The notes under the pieces are model-generated. The model was not told where the DNA came from. It searched no databases and saw nothing but the letters and a program-made list of their open reading frames with translations. From assembly GCF_039522025.1 (NCBI RefSeq), contig NZ_BAAADB010000031.1, positions 103,264-167,263 on the forward strand: a stretch of 64,000 nt of DNA. The letters are read 5' to 3'. A program made the position numbers and the translations under genes. Below, one piece after another: positions 1-7,935 of the stretch; the stretch's first letter is position 1; every line of letters begins with the position of its first letter. This DNA comes from Deinococcus depolymerans. GTDB taxonomy: Bacteria > Deinococcota > Deinococci > Deinococcales > Deinococcaceae.

Positions 1-2
1 AG

Positions 3-353
3 CGGCTGTCGTGGCTGGTGCACGCGGGCCGCGACGGCTTCATCGGGCAGCTGTTCGAGGACGCCGGGGACGGCCCGGCCGGGGGTCGTCTGACCCGGTT
101 GGTCGGCGAGCGGCAGGGCACGCGGCTCGTCATCCGCCGCGAGGCCGACGGGGACGCCGGGACGTTCGAGCAGCGCGAGGCCCTGCACATCCTGGGTCTG
201 ACGCACGTGCGTGAAGTGCAGGGCGCGGCCAGTTTCGCGTACGAGGACGGCGTACTGCGCCTGACCCTCCCGGCCCGCTGGCAGGCCGTGACGCTGAACC
301 TGGACGAGGAAGACGACGACACCGTGCCGACCGACACGCTGCCCATCGACTGA
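3..353 (+). CDS. C-terminal part of an unknown protein (5' end outside window)
   Basis: An open frame runs from the first bases of the window to a TGA at 351-353, giving about 116 residues. The frame is already open upstream of the first possible start (GTG at 18), so the gene most likely begins before the window. The visible part has a mixed alpha/beta composition and ends in a strongly acidic tail (EEDDD, then TDTLPID). I do not recognise a family. Its stop codon TGA is also the first three bases of an interspersed repeat copy. Confidence 0.6.
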   Translation, partial: RLSWLVHAGRDGFIGQLFEDAGDGPAGGRLTRLVGERQGTRLVIRREADGDAGTFEQREALHILGLTHVREVQGAASFAYEDGVLRLTLPARWQAVTLNLDEEDDDTVPTDTLPID

Positions 354-489
354 TACGGATTCCGTTTGTTTCGTTAACAACCCGGAACAGCACCGGGTTG
401 CCAACTCCACGTCCGGAACCCGCCCAGCTTCCACTCGCATCCGCTCGGATTGAACGGCTTTGTAAGCCATTCAATCGGAGTCGGTGTCA
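351..489 (-). repeat. Interspersed repeat R1, copy A
   Basis: This copy begins TGATACGGATTCCG and ends CGGAGTCGGTGTCA, with the internal CCGGAACCCGCCCAGC block and a fairly diverged central palindrome. It fills the whole gap between two convergent genes. Its first TGA is the stop codon of the gene to the left, and its last TCA is the stop codon (TGA) of the minus-strand gene to the right. The right terminus is more diverged than in other copies (GGTGTCA for CGTATCA). Confidence 0.85.
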
Positions 490-1050
490 GGTGGCGCGCG
501 CGGCCCGGCGGATGCGGAAGGCGAACAGCGCGGCGATCAGGTACTTGATCACGATGTCCGCGAAGATGATCTGCGCGATCTGCGAGGCGGGCATGTCGCC
601 CCAGAAGGCCAGCAGGTTGAACAGCACGCTGTCCAGCGGGACGCTCACGGCGTTGCTGGCCAGCACCCGCGTCCACCAGCTGCGCTGGATGAGGCGCTGG
701 TACACGGCGGTGTCGGCGAGTTCTCCGGCCAGGATCGCCAGGAAGCTCGCGCCGATGAAACGCCAGGGCGTGCCCGTGATCAGGGCGACGGCGGTGTTCA
801 CGATCAGCGCGGCGGCAATGGCGACGTACACGGCGTTCAGGCCGCCGGCGCGGTGAATGCGGTCGCGCAGCGTGAACACCGCCGCGAAGAAGATGGTCCC
901 CACGCTCAGCAGGCCGTACAGCGGCAGCGGAATGAAGGTGTTCAGCGTCAGGTTGGCGAGCAGGATGCTCAGGGCGTACAGCGCGATCAGCCGCAGGGGC
1001 AGCGGGACGGGCAGGTTCCGCGCGGGGGTGGGGTTCGCAGGGGTGTTCAT
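487..1050 (-). CDS. VUT/YhhQ family transporter, probable queuosine-precursor (preQ0/preQ1) uptake
   Basis: This 187-residue integral membrane protein has about six hydrophobic segments and the hallmarks of the VUT (formerly DUF165, YhhQ) family: the LYALSILLANLT first helix, the TPWRFIGASFLAILAGELAD segment and the SNAVSVPLDSVLFNLLAF segment. YhhQ imports 7-deazaguanine precursors of queuosine in E. coli. The start at 1050 is chosen because GGAGG lies 8 bases before it; the longer reading from 1080 has no such site. A tRNA-guanine transglycosylase gene (tgt) is at the other end of the window, so the organism modifies tRNA with 7-deazaguanine. A -10-like TAAGCT (1101-1106) lies at the edge of repeat copy B. 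The substrate is inferred from the family. Confidence 0.8.
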   Translation of the reverse strand: MNTPANPTPARNLPVPLPLRLIALYALSILLANLTLNTFIPLPLYGLLSVGTIFFAAVFTLRDRIHRAGGLNAVYVAIAAALIVNTAVALITGTPWRFIGASFLAILAGELADTAVYQRLIQRSWWTRVLASNAVSVPLDSVLFNLLAFWGDMPASQIAQIIFADIVIKYLIAALFAFRIRRAARAT

Positions 1051-1107
1051 AGGCGTGACCTCCGGCCGCAGCGACAGCACAGGTCACGGGCCGCCCCCGA
1101 GCTTAGC

Positions 1108-1269
1108 TCATACGGACTGCCGTTTGTTTCGCCGACAATCCGGAACTTCACCGGATTGCCAGCTCCACGTCCGGAACCCGCTTCTCTCCTTCTCTGCGGG
1201 GCAGCTCTCCGAGTCGCATCCGCTCGGACCCAGCGGGCTTTGCAGCCCATTCAATCGGAGTCCGTATCA
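1108..1269 (-). repeat. Interspersed repeat R1, copy B
   Basis: This is a 162-base copy flanked by TCA on both sides (TCA|TACGGACTG ... GAGTCCGTA|TCA). It contains the palindrome AATCCGGAACTTCACCGGAT and an extra internal block (CTGCGGGGCAGCTCTCCGAG) missing from shorter copies such as D. It sits upstream of the VUT transporter, where it may contribute the -35 region, and downstream of the Nudix-like gene. Confidence 0.9.
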
Positions 1270-1313
1270 TGCGGGCGTCTGGGCGCCGGGACGCCCGGCG
1301 GGGGTGCGGCCGC

Positions 1314-1826
1314 TCAGCGGCGGCGGCCGAAACGCAGGCGGGACGGCGCGGGTTCCGGCATGCCGGCCGGGGGGGCCACGGTTTCCAGTTCACGCACGGC
1401 GCTCTGCAGCCACTCGGGGTACGCGCCGGCTTCCAGCAGTTCGGTGCGGGGAATCCAGTCGGCGGCGCTGACCTGTTCGGGATTCGGGTCGAGAATCCCG
1501 GCGCTGTACTCGGTGCCGAAGATCAGGTTCAGGCGGGCGTCCGCGCCGCTGTCCTGCGGGCTGCGCGAGGCGTGCGACCCGACGAGTTTCAGGTCACTGA
1601 CGACCAGTTTCACCTGCTCGCGAACCACGCGGCGCAGGTTCATCTCGACGAGGTTCAGGCCGCTGCTGCCGCCCAGTAACAGTCCGGGCAGCCCCTGACG
1701 GCCGCCGGGCAGCAGGGGCAGGCGCGGCTGGACGATCAGGTAGGCGTCCCGGTTGCGGATCAGGGCGAAGACGCCAACCTGATAGGTGGCGGGCAGGGTC
1801 TGTTCATCGGGGTGAATACTGGTCAC
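1314..1826 (-). CDS. Nudix-like protein with a degenerate Nudix box
   Basis: The 170-residue product resembles the Nudix hydrolase fold: an opening strand pair (QVGVFALIRNRDAYLIVQPR), an LPG motif near residue 47 and a long helix followed by a second sheet region ending in ADWIPRTELLEAG. The helix that should carry REXXEEXG instead reads MNLRRVVREQVKLVV, so most metal-binding glutamates are missing. It may therefore be a non-catalytic or altered Nudix protein. The GTG start at 1826 is chosen because AGGAG lies 6 bases upstream; the frame is open further but without such a site. The C-terminal tail is Pro/Arg rich. Substrate unknown. Confidence 0.65.
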   Translation of the reverse strand: MTSIHPDEQTLPATYQVGVFALIRNRDAYLIVQPRLPLLPGGRQGLPGLLLGGSSGLNLVEMNLRRVVREQVKLVVSDLKLVGSHASRSPQDSGADARLNLIFGTEYSAGILDPNPEQVSAADWIPRTELLEAGAYPEWLQSAVRELETVAPPAGMPEPAPSRLRFGRRR

Positions 1827-1917
1827 GTCGTCTCCTGATCGGGCGAGGCCGCAGGTGGGGGATGCGCTGCGGTCGCCTCTGACCGTCATTGTAGGCGTTG
1901 GTGCTGCGCGCCGCTTC

Positions 1918-2619
<702 letters not shown>

Positions 2620-2709
2620 GGGTCCAGCTTACGCCGATGGCGGATGGCGGATGGTCAACGGCGTGTGCGCGGCGTGCCCGCCCAGGTCAAGCCGACCCAC
2701 TCCCCTCCT

Positions 2710-3666
2710 TCACCCGAAGCGGAGCACGTACGACACGCTGGCGGGGTCGCGCACGAAGCCCAGGCGGTCGTTGATGGCGAGCATGGGGGCGTTGTCGCTG
2801 GCGTTGTCGGTGCGGATGGTGGTGGCGCCCAGGGTGCGGGCGGCGCGGATCGCGGCGAGTTTCAGGGCGGTGGCGATCCCCTGGCCGCGCCAGGGGCGGG
2901 TGACGCCGGTCAGGCCGGTCAGCAGGTCGGGGCTGGCGTCACTGCGGAACAGGGTGGTCTGGCCGATCCACTGCCCGCCGGCCTCGGCGATCAGGTACGC
3001 GTCCGGCAGGAGGCCGGGGTCGCCGAGGATGGCGTCCTCGAACACCTCTCGGCTCAGGGGCGTGGCCGGTTCGGAGCGGGGCACGTCCTGGCGCACGTCG
3101 CTGATGAGGGCGTGCAGGCGGGCGGCGAGGTCCGGCGTGCCGGCGGCGCGCAGGTCGGTGAGGCTGCGGAGGCGGACGCCTCGCGCCTGCACGCGGGCCT
3201 CCAGCCCCACGTACGGGGCGGGGTCGAAGTCCGGGACGTGCAGGGTGGACATGAAGTACCGTTTGCCGCCCGTGAAGCCCCGGCGGGTCAGGAAGCCGGG
3301 CGTGACCGGGTGGTCCTCTCGGGCCAGGATGCGCGCGGATTCGGCATTCCGGGTGTGCAGGTCGGCCGCCAGGGTGTCCCAGAGGGCCGCGCCGATCCCG
3401 CGTCGCTGCGCGTGCGGCGCGACGGCGAGGTCGAGGTCGTAGCGGTGCGGGTGAAACGCGCCGGGGTTCTGGTGGTATCCGGCGACGCCCGCCACCTCGC
3501 CGCCGGCGTGGGCGACGAACACGGCCCAGCCGTGCCCCCAGTCCTGCTGCTCACGCATCTGGCGTCGGTACTCGTCGCCGGTCAGTGGTTCGTGCGGGTT
3601 CGCGCCGGTCAGGATCGCGGCGGCGGCGTCCCACCCGTGTTCGGTGATGGGCGTGACGGTGATCAT
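2710..3666 (-). CDS. Double-domain GNAT N-acetyltransferase (third of a tandem trio)
   Basis: The 318-residue product contains two GNAT folds. The first has the acetyl-CoA pyrophosphate-binding loop QRRGIGAAL at about 88-95 and the second WRGQGIATALK at about 259-269, followed by the NAPMLAINDRLGF segment common near the end of such domains. Its ATG overlaps the stop of the upstream GNAT gene by 4 bases (ATGA, 3663-3666), so it is the last gene of a coupled three-gene unit. Two-domain GNATs of this length include mycothiol-synthase-like proteins and small-molecule acetyltransferases; the substrate cannot be read from sequence. Confidence 0.85.
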   Translation of the reverse strand: MITVTPITEHGWDAAAAILTGANPHEPLTGDEYRRQMREQQDWGHGWAVFVAHAGGEVAGVAGYHQNPGAFHPHRYDLDLAVAPHAQRRGIGAALWDTLAADLHTRNAESARILAREDHPVTPGFLTRRGFTGGKRYFMSTLHVPDFDPAPYVGLEARVQARGVRLRSLTDLRAAGTPDLAARLHALISDVRQDVPRSEPATPLSREVFEDAILGDPGLLPDAYLIAEAGGQWIGQTTLFRSDASPDLLTGLTGVTRPWRGQGIATALKLAAIRAARTLGATTIRTDNASDNAPMLAINDRLGFVRDPASVSYVLRFG

Positions 3667-4649
3667 GCGTCCACCTGACCGCGTTGCATCTCGACCCAGG
3701 CGACGCGCGGGCGGAAGCCCAGGCGGTCGTTCAGGGCCAGCATGGGGGCGTTGGTGGTGGCGTTCCCGGTCCAGACCTCGCGGGCACCCAGGTCCCGCGC
3801 GACGCGCAGCGCGGCGACCTTCAGCGCCAGTGCCAGCCCCTGCCGTCGCCACGCGCGGGTGGTGCCGGTCAGGCCGGTGTTCAGGCGCTGCGGGTCGTTC
3901 AGGTCCCGGTGCAGTTCGGACAGGGCCGCGACCTCGCCCGCCGGGGTGACGGCCAGCAGCGTGCCGTGCGGCAGGTGTTCCGGGCGGTCCAGGCGCGTCA
4001 GGAAGTCCCCGTAGGTGACCGGGGTCGCGGCGGCGGTGCGGGGCACGTCCTCCCGCGCGGCCAGCCAGCCGGCGTAATACGCGCGGCGGGCGGCGTCCTC
4101 GCCCAGTTCAGTACCGAGGTCGGCCAGGGTCACGGCACGCAGCCCGCCGGGCAGGATCGCCCGGTCCGCCCAGGCGTCCGGGTCGAAGTCGGCCATGTCG
4201 AGCACATTGTCGAAGAACCGCATGACCTCCCGGAACCCCCGCGCCGTCAGGAAGTGCAGGCCGAGCGGTTCGTCCTCGTACGCCCCGGCCAGGACCTCAC
4301 GTGCGCCCCGCGCCTCCAGGTGCGCGGTGACGTGCGCCGCGAGCGCCGCGCCGATCCCCTGGCCGCGCGCGCCCGGATGCACGCCGACCTCGGCGTGGTA
4401 GCGGTCCGGGTGGTACATCCCGCCGAACTGCAGCGTGGACGCCGCGCCCAGCAGCGCCCCGTCCGGGGTGTGCGCCACCCACTGCGCGACGTGCAGGCCC
4501 AGCGGGTGCGACCGCAGCGAGTGCAGGTCGTGCGCCAGCGACTCAGCGGTCTGCGGGTGGCGGGGATTCACGGCGCTCAGCAGGTCCGCCAGGGCGCCCA
4601 GGTCGGCGTCCGTGGCGGGGCGCAGCGCGAAGGGTCGCGGGGCGGTCAC
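3663..4649 (-). CDS. Double-domain GNAT N-acetyltransferase (second of a tandem trio)
   Basis: This 328-residue protein is a paralogue of its two neighbours. It has an N-terminal GNAT domain with the loop GARGQGIGAALA and a C-terminal domain with AWRRQGLALALK, then NAPMLALNDRLGFRP. The GTG start overlaps the upstream stop (GTGA, 4646-4649), and the stop overlaps the downstream start (ATGA), so the three genes must be co-transcribed and probably translated in sequence. The conserved segment AAREDVPRTAAATPV matches the equivalent place in both paralogues (RQDVPRSEPAT; FQDVPMGQTLT), which suggests a shared substrate-binding element. Substrate unknown. Confidence 0.85.
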   Translation of the reverse strand: MTAPRPFALRPATDADLGALADLLSAVNPRHPQTAESLAHDLHSLRSHPLGLHVAQWVAHTPDGALLGAASTLQFGGMYHPDRYHAEVGVHPGARGQGIGAALAAHVTAHLEARGAREVLAGAYEDEPLGLHFLTARGFREVMRFFDNVLDMADFDPDAWADRAILPGGLRAVTLADLGTELGEDAARRAYYAGWLAAREDVPRTAAATPVTYGDFLTRLDRPEHLPHGTLLAVTPAGEVAALSELHRDLNDPQRLNTGLTGTTRAWRRQGLALALKVAALRVARDLGAREVWTGNATTNAPMLALNDRLGFRPRVAWVEMQRGQVDA

Positions 4650-5683
4650 GCCAGCTCCGGGGGCACGGGCACGGGGCGGCGTTCGCCCGTCACGGGGTCC
4701 AGGTGCAGTTCGTAGCGGCTGCGGGTCGGGCCGCGCCGGAAGCCCAACGCGCGGTTCATGCCCAGCATCGCCTTGTTCGGCGGGTCGTTGAACGTGCGGA
4801 TCTCGCCGCCCCCGGCGGCGGCCAGGGCGCGCATCGCGGCGACCTTCAGGGCCTTCGCCACGCCGCGCCCGCGGTCCTCGCGGCGCACGCCGGTCATGCC
4901 GATCACGTAGAAGCCCGCCGGGTTGCTCATCAGGGTGCTGTACCCCACGTACGGGCCGGTTTCCGGGTCGTTCACGTCGGGGCGGACCGCCACGAAGGAC
5001 AGCTCTTGACTGAAGGTCGGGTCGTCCAGTTCCTGCTTCACCCACGCCTCGAAGGGCCGCCGGGTGAGGGTCTGCCCCATCGGCACGTCCTGAAAGAGGC
5101 GCCAGTCGAGTTCCCACAGGCGACGGTTCCGGTCCGCGTCCCCGGCGAGGTCCGCGACGGACCGCAGCTGCACGCCGTCCGCCGCCACGGCCGTCATCAG
5201 GTTGTCGAAGGCGCCCAGGTCGGCGTCGGCCGTGTGCAGGCGGGACTCATAGCGGTCCCAGGTGCGCACGTAGCCCCGCGCGGCCAGGAACGCCCGGCCC
5301 GGCGCGTCGCGGTCCTGGTCGCTGAGCATCGTGCGGATGTCCTGCGCGCCCCGCTCCCGCAACCGCGCCATCAGTGCGTCGTACAGCGCCGTCCCGATCC
5401 CCTGCCCGCGCGCGTCCGGGTGGACGGTCACCCCTCCGAAGTACCGCCACTCCTCGAACGCGAAATCGTCGTGCCCGACGTTCCCGACGCCCACGATCCG
5501 CCCGTCCTGTTCGGCCACCAGTTCGTATCGGTACAGCGCCGGGTCGTGCGCCTCGTCCCAGGTGGCCAGCAGCTCCGCCGTGACCGGCCAGTCGGGATCG
5601 GCGGCGCTCAGCAGCGCCGCGATCCGGGCGAAATCGTCGGGTTTGCGCGGTTCGCGCAGCGTGAAGGTGGGCAGGTCGGTCAT
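4646..5683 (-). CDS. Double-domain GNAT N-acetyltransferase (first of a tandem trio)
   Basis: The 345-residue product is the first gene of the trio. Domain 1 has the loop DARGQGIGTALYDAL and domain 2 has EDRGRGVAKALKVAAM, followed by NKAMLGMNRALGFRRGP. CATGAT (5690-5695) lies 6 bases before the ATG, in the position of a -10 box for a leaderless message, so this is the likely promoter of the whole three-gene unit. The three copies are clearly related but well diverged, which points to an old duplication with different substrates rather than recent amplification. Confidence 0.85.
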   Translation of the reverse strand: MTDLPTFTLREPRKPDDFARIAALLSAADPDWPVTAELLATWDEAHDPALYRYELVAEQDGRIVGVGNVGHDDFAFEEWRYFGGVTVHPDARGQGIGTALYDALMARLRERGAQDIRTMLSDQDRDAPGRAFLAARGYVRTWDRYESRLHTADADLGAFDNLMTAVAADGVQLRSVADLAGDADRNRRLWELDWRLFQDVPMGQTLTRRPFEAWVKQELDDPTFSQELSFVAVRPDVNDPETGPYVGYSTLMSNPAGFYVIGMTGVRREDRGRGVAKALKVAAMRALAAAGGGEIRTFNDPPNKAMLGMNRALGFRRGPTRSRYELHLDPVTGERRPVPVPPELA

Positions 5684-5760
5684 GCGCCCATCATGCGGGC
5701 CGCCCGGTCAGGGCCGCATCCGCCAGCACGCCTACGCCGGCCCCGCCACCGAAGTCGCCG

Positions 5761-6162
5761 CTACCGGGGCCGTTTGAAGAAGCACTTGCTGCTGACGTGG
5801 TACGCGCTGCCCGCCACATTCTCATAGGGCACGCAGTCCACGAGTTCCCACCCGGCGCGGCCCAGCGCGTCGAAGGTCAGCAGAAGGTCCCAGCTGACCT
5901 GCACCGGCTGACCGATCACCCCGGTCACGAAGGCGTTCAGGGCCTTCAGGTCCGGGGTCAGGGGGCGCCGCTCCTCGAAGGTGCGGGTCAGGGTGGGGGT
6001 CATCCAGCGCAGCAGCGCCCGCGTCGGCGGGACCTCCCGCTCACGCGGAGAGGCGGGGTACTCGGTCAGGACGTACAGCCGGGCGTACGTCCACCCAGGC
6101 GTGGAGGCGGAGGCAAGAGCAGACAGGGTCAGCAGGGCCAGAGCGAGCAGGGCGCGGCGCAT
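5761..6162 (-). CDS. Small secreted DUF4177-like protein
   Basis: The 133-residue protein starts with a signal peptide (MRRALLALALLTLSALASAS, probable cleavage near residue 20). The C-terminal half contains LDALGRAGWELVDCVP-like sequence (FDALGRAGWELVDC) and ends CFFKRPR, the pattern of DUF4177 proteins, which read LN.LG.EGWELV....FKRP. Two cysteines in the mature part could pair. It is probably periplasmic or extracellular. Function unknown. Confidence 0.65.
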   Translation of the reverse strand: MRRALLALALLTLSALASASTPGWTYARLYVLTEYPASPREREVPPTRALLRWMTPTLTRTFEERRPLTPDLKALNAFVTGVIGQPVQVSWDLLLTFDALGRAGWELVDCVPYENVAGSAYHVSSKCFFKRPR

Positions 6163-6212
6163 GCAGGCAGCGTATCCGGCGCGTGCCCCGCGCGGTGACG
6201 CCTGCACGGGCC

Positions 6213-6227
6213 TATGCTGGGCGGATG
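6213..6227 (+). promoter_or_regulatory. Leaderless-type promoter (-10 TATGCT) and displaced ATG
   Basis: TATGCT (6213-6218) is followed by six bases and ATG (6225-6227), the same geometry seen before many other genes of the window. The ATG opens a 50-codon frame that runs through repeat copy C and stops at 6375-6377. This is most likely the original start of the LmbE deacetylase gene before the repeat inserted. Confidence 0.65.
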
Positions 6228-6377
6228 AGCAAGGGACTGAACAGGACTCCGGTTGAATGGCTGGTCCAGGCCATTCAACCCGAGCGGATGCGAGTGGGAG
6301 AAGAGCGGGCTCCGGGCGCGGAGTGGGCAGATCGGCGTCCTTCCGATCTGTCAACGCAGCAGACGGAGTCCGCGTGA
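6225..6377 (+). CDS. 50-codon upstream ORF created by repeat insertion, overlapping the deacetylase start
   Basis: The frame starts at the ATG behind a leaderless -10 box, encodes MSKGL, and is then almost wholly repeat sequence (TPVEWLVQAIQPERMR...). Its TGA (6375-6377) overlaps the GTG (6374-6376) that opens the deacetylase frame. Its only likely role is to carry ribosomes to that GTG by coupling; the peptide itself is probably not selected. Whether it is translated is not shown by sequence alone. Confidence 0.4.
   Translation: MSKGLNRTPVEWLVQAIQPERMRVGEERAPGAEWADRRPSDLSTQQTESA
6238..6377 (+). repeat. Interspersed repeat R1, copy C (inside the 5' end of the deacetylase gene)
   Basis: The copy starts TGAACAGGACTCCGGTTGAA and ends ACGGAGTCCGCGTGA; both ends carry TGA. 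The 3' half (GATCGGCGTCCTTCCGATC) is a different version of the central palindrome. If the copy and one TGA are removed, ATGAGCAAGGGACTG joins in frame with AAACTGCTGCTG of the deacetylase. Confidence 0.8.
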
Positions 6378-7039
6378 AACTGCTGCTGATCGTGCCGCAC
6401 CCGGACGACGAGGTGTACGGCGCGTCGGGAACGCTGATGGGCCACCTGGAGGCCGGGGAGGCCTGCGGGCTGGTGACCCTGACGCGCGGCGAGGCGGGCC
6501 GCACGCTGGGGCTGTGCGACACGCCGGAGGAACTGGCGCGGATGCGCGAGGTGGAACTCGCCGCGTGCCTGGGCGTGATCGGCCTGACCACGCCGGAGGC
6601 GGTGGCGGGCGGGAGTGTCTTCGAGCATCACCGCTTCCCGGACAAGTACCTCAAGGACGGGCCGCTGGAGGCGCTGGTGGAAGTGGCGAGCGAGGCCATG
6701 ACCCGCCTGCGGCCTGAGGTGGTCCTGACCTTCCCGCCGAACGGCAGCAACGGGCACCCGGACCACGTGACCACGCACCGCGCCGTGAAGGCCGCGTGGG
6801 ACGCCCTGCCGGACGGCGAGCGGCCCCGCCTGTGGTACTACGCGTCAGACGTGCCGCCGGAGAACGAGGCGCTGCGGGCCGAGTGGCTCCCGCCGAACGT
6901 GCGCCACGACGTGACGCGCTTCGTCGTGCGCAAGTTGCAGGCGATCGCGTGTCACCGCACGCAGGCGCTGAGTACCGTGGATTTCATCCGCAAGTACCCG
7001 CAGCGCGTGACCGAGGAGACCTTCCACGAGGTGAGGTGA
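6374..7039 (+). CDS. LmbE/PIG-L family deacetylase, BshB2-like (bacillithiol pathway candidate)
   Basis: The 221-residue product (from GTG 6374) has the zinc-binding motif PHPDDE at residues 8-13 and the second HPDH near 122-125, both characteristic of LmbE/PIG-L N-acetyl sugar deacetylases. The segment LTRGEAGRTLG after the first strand-helix unit resembles BshB2, which removes acetate from GlcNAc-malate in bacillithiol synthesis; Deinococcus uses bacillithiol. The start is unusual: the leaderless promoter and ATG lie 150 bases upstream and a repeat copy intervenes, so translation probably re-initiates at a GTG supplied in part by the repeat. The TGA stop is the first three bases of repeat copy D, so the gene is flanked by repeats on both sides. 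Confidence 0.75.
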   Translation: MKLLLIVPHPDDEVYGASGTLMGHLEAGEACGLVTLTRGEAGRTLGLCDTPEELARMREVELAACLGVIGLTTPEAVAGGSVFEHHRFPDKYLKDGPLEALVEVASEAMTRLRPEVVLTFPPNGSNGHPDHVTTHRAVKAAWDALPDGERPRLWYYASDVPPENEALRAEWLPPNVRHDVTRFVVRKLQAIACHRTQALSTVDFIRKYPQRVTEETFHEVR

Positions 7040-7176
7040 TACGGACTCCGATTGAATGGGCTGCAAAGCCCGCTGGGTCCGAGCGAAGCGAGTGGGAGAG
7101 GGGCGGGTTCCGGACGTGGAGCCGGCAATCCGGTGAAGTTCCGGATTGTCGGCGAAACAAACGGCAGTCCGTATGA
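7037..7176 (+). repeat. Interspersed repeat R1, copy D (near-consensus)
   Basis: This 140-base copy is close to the consensus: it starts TGATACGGACTCCGATTGAA, contains the palindrome CAATCCGGTGAAGTTCCGG and ends CGAAACAAACGGCAGTCCGT followed by ATGA. TGA lies at both ends. The left TGA is the stop codon of the deacetylase gene. Confidence 0.95.
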
Positions 7177-7441
7177 CACCCCGACGGAATGGTTAGCCCA
7201 GACCGTTCCACCCGGGCGGACTCGTAGAGCTGCGGAGCAGAGCAGGAAGCGGGAACGGCCTCCCGCGTACCGCTTCCCCCGTCCTGCGCCCCTACAGCCG
7301 TTGCGCTGAAGACTGCAGCTGTATGGCCGGGCGGACCTGTCAGGCTCCGCGGGAGAGCGAGTGAATGTGGACGGTCAGGACGGACTGCAACAGCCGCGAA
7401 GCCCAGAACGGAGGCATCGGACGTCTGTTGTTCCGATGCCA
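7177..7441 (+). repeat. Gene-free stretch with decayed R1 fragment and a copy of repeat R2
   Basis: No gene is seen here. Bases 7177-7260 look like a decayed R1 fragment (GACGGAATGGTTAGCCC, then GCGGACTCGTAGAGCTGCGG). Bases about 7290-7415 form a second repeat, R2, whose core GGCCGGGCGGACCTGTCA and GTGAATGTGGACGG recur, in the opposite orientation, at about 57985-58115. GGAGGCATCGG...CCGATGCC near 7412-7441 could form a hairpin just beyond the end of the next minus-strand gene. Confidence 0.55.
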
Positions 7442-7458
7442 TCATTCGCAGAACGGCT

Positions 7459-7755
7459 CTATTCCCAGTCGCTGACGGGAATGAAGTCCACGTTCTCGCC
7501 GTCGGTGGCGGTGACGCGGTAACTGCGGTCGAAGCGCACGACGAGTTCGCCCCGGTCGAGGTGCCGGGGGCTGACGACGGGTTTGCGGAACAGGTACGTG
7601 CCGTCGTCGTCGATGCCGATGTGGGCGCCCTTGGTGAAGCGGAACTCGACGGTCTCGGCGTGCGGGCGGGTGCGGACCCGGACGCGGAACGTCTGCGGGT
7701 CGTCCTGTTTCACGTACGGGTTCGCGGGGGGTTTCTTGCCGAACAGGTTGAACAT
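7459..7755 (-). CDS. Conserved-looking hypothetical protein, 98 residues
   Basis: The protein begins MFNLFGKK and is predicted to be mostly beta strand with alternating hydrophobic and charged residues; there is no signal peptide or membrane segment. Arg and Val are abundant (FRVRVRTRP, LVVRFDRSYRVTATDG). TATGCT lies 9 bases upstream of the ATG and could drive a near-leaderless message. I do not recognise the family. Confidence 0.6.
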   Translation of the reverse strand: MFNLFGKKPPANPYVKQDDPQTFRVRVRTRPHAETVEFRFTKGAHIGIDDDGTYLFRKPVVSPRHLDRGELVVRFDRSYRVTATDGENVDFIPVSDWE

Positions 7756-7782
7756 CTGACCCGCAGCATATCGGGTGCGGGG

Positions 7783-7901
7783 GCATTCGGACTGCGATTG
7801 AAGGGGAGGGGTTCCATCCGGGCGGACTCGCAGAGCGGAAGCGGAACGGACTGCCGGGCGTGTGGCAGCGGCGCCAGGCGCTTGATCCGGGCGTCCGTAT
7901 G
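7783..7901 (+). repeat. Diverged R1 copy upstream of the GGDEF-EAL gene
   Basis: The segment keeps the R1 ends (TTCGGACTGCGATTGAA at the left and GGCGTCCGTATGA at the right) and part of the interior (CCATCCGGGCGGACTCGCAG), but the central palindrome is lost. Its right end is at the -35 position of the promoter of the following gene. Confidence 0.6.
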
Positions 7902-7923
7902 AAAACTGTGTGGAACCGGTTCA

Positions 7924-7935
7924 TACACTGCTCCC
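7924..7935 (+). promoter_or_regulatory. -10 box for a leaderless message (TACACT)
   Basis: TACACT (7924-7929) stands six bases before the ATG of the GGDEF-EAL gene. The -35 region falls at the junction with the diverged repeat. Confidence 0.55.

Noticed and set aside
1050..1107. preQ1 riboswitch ahead of the VUT transporter
   Set aside because: The leader is only about 45 bases, GC rich, and lacks the preQ1 aptamer core; only a plain ribosome-binding site is seen.
6257..6373. N-terminal extension of the deacetylase from 6257
   Set aside because: The added residues are translated repeat DNA and unrelated to the LmbE family.
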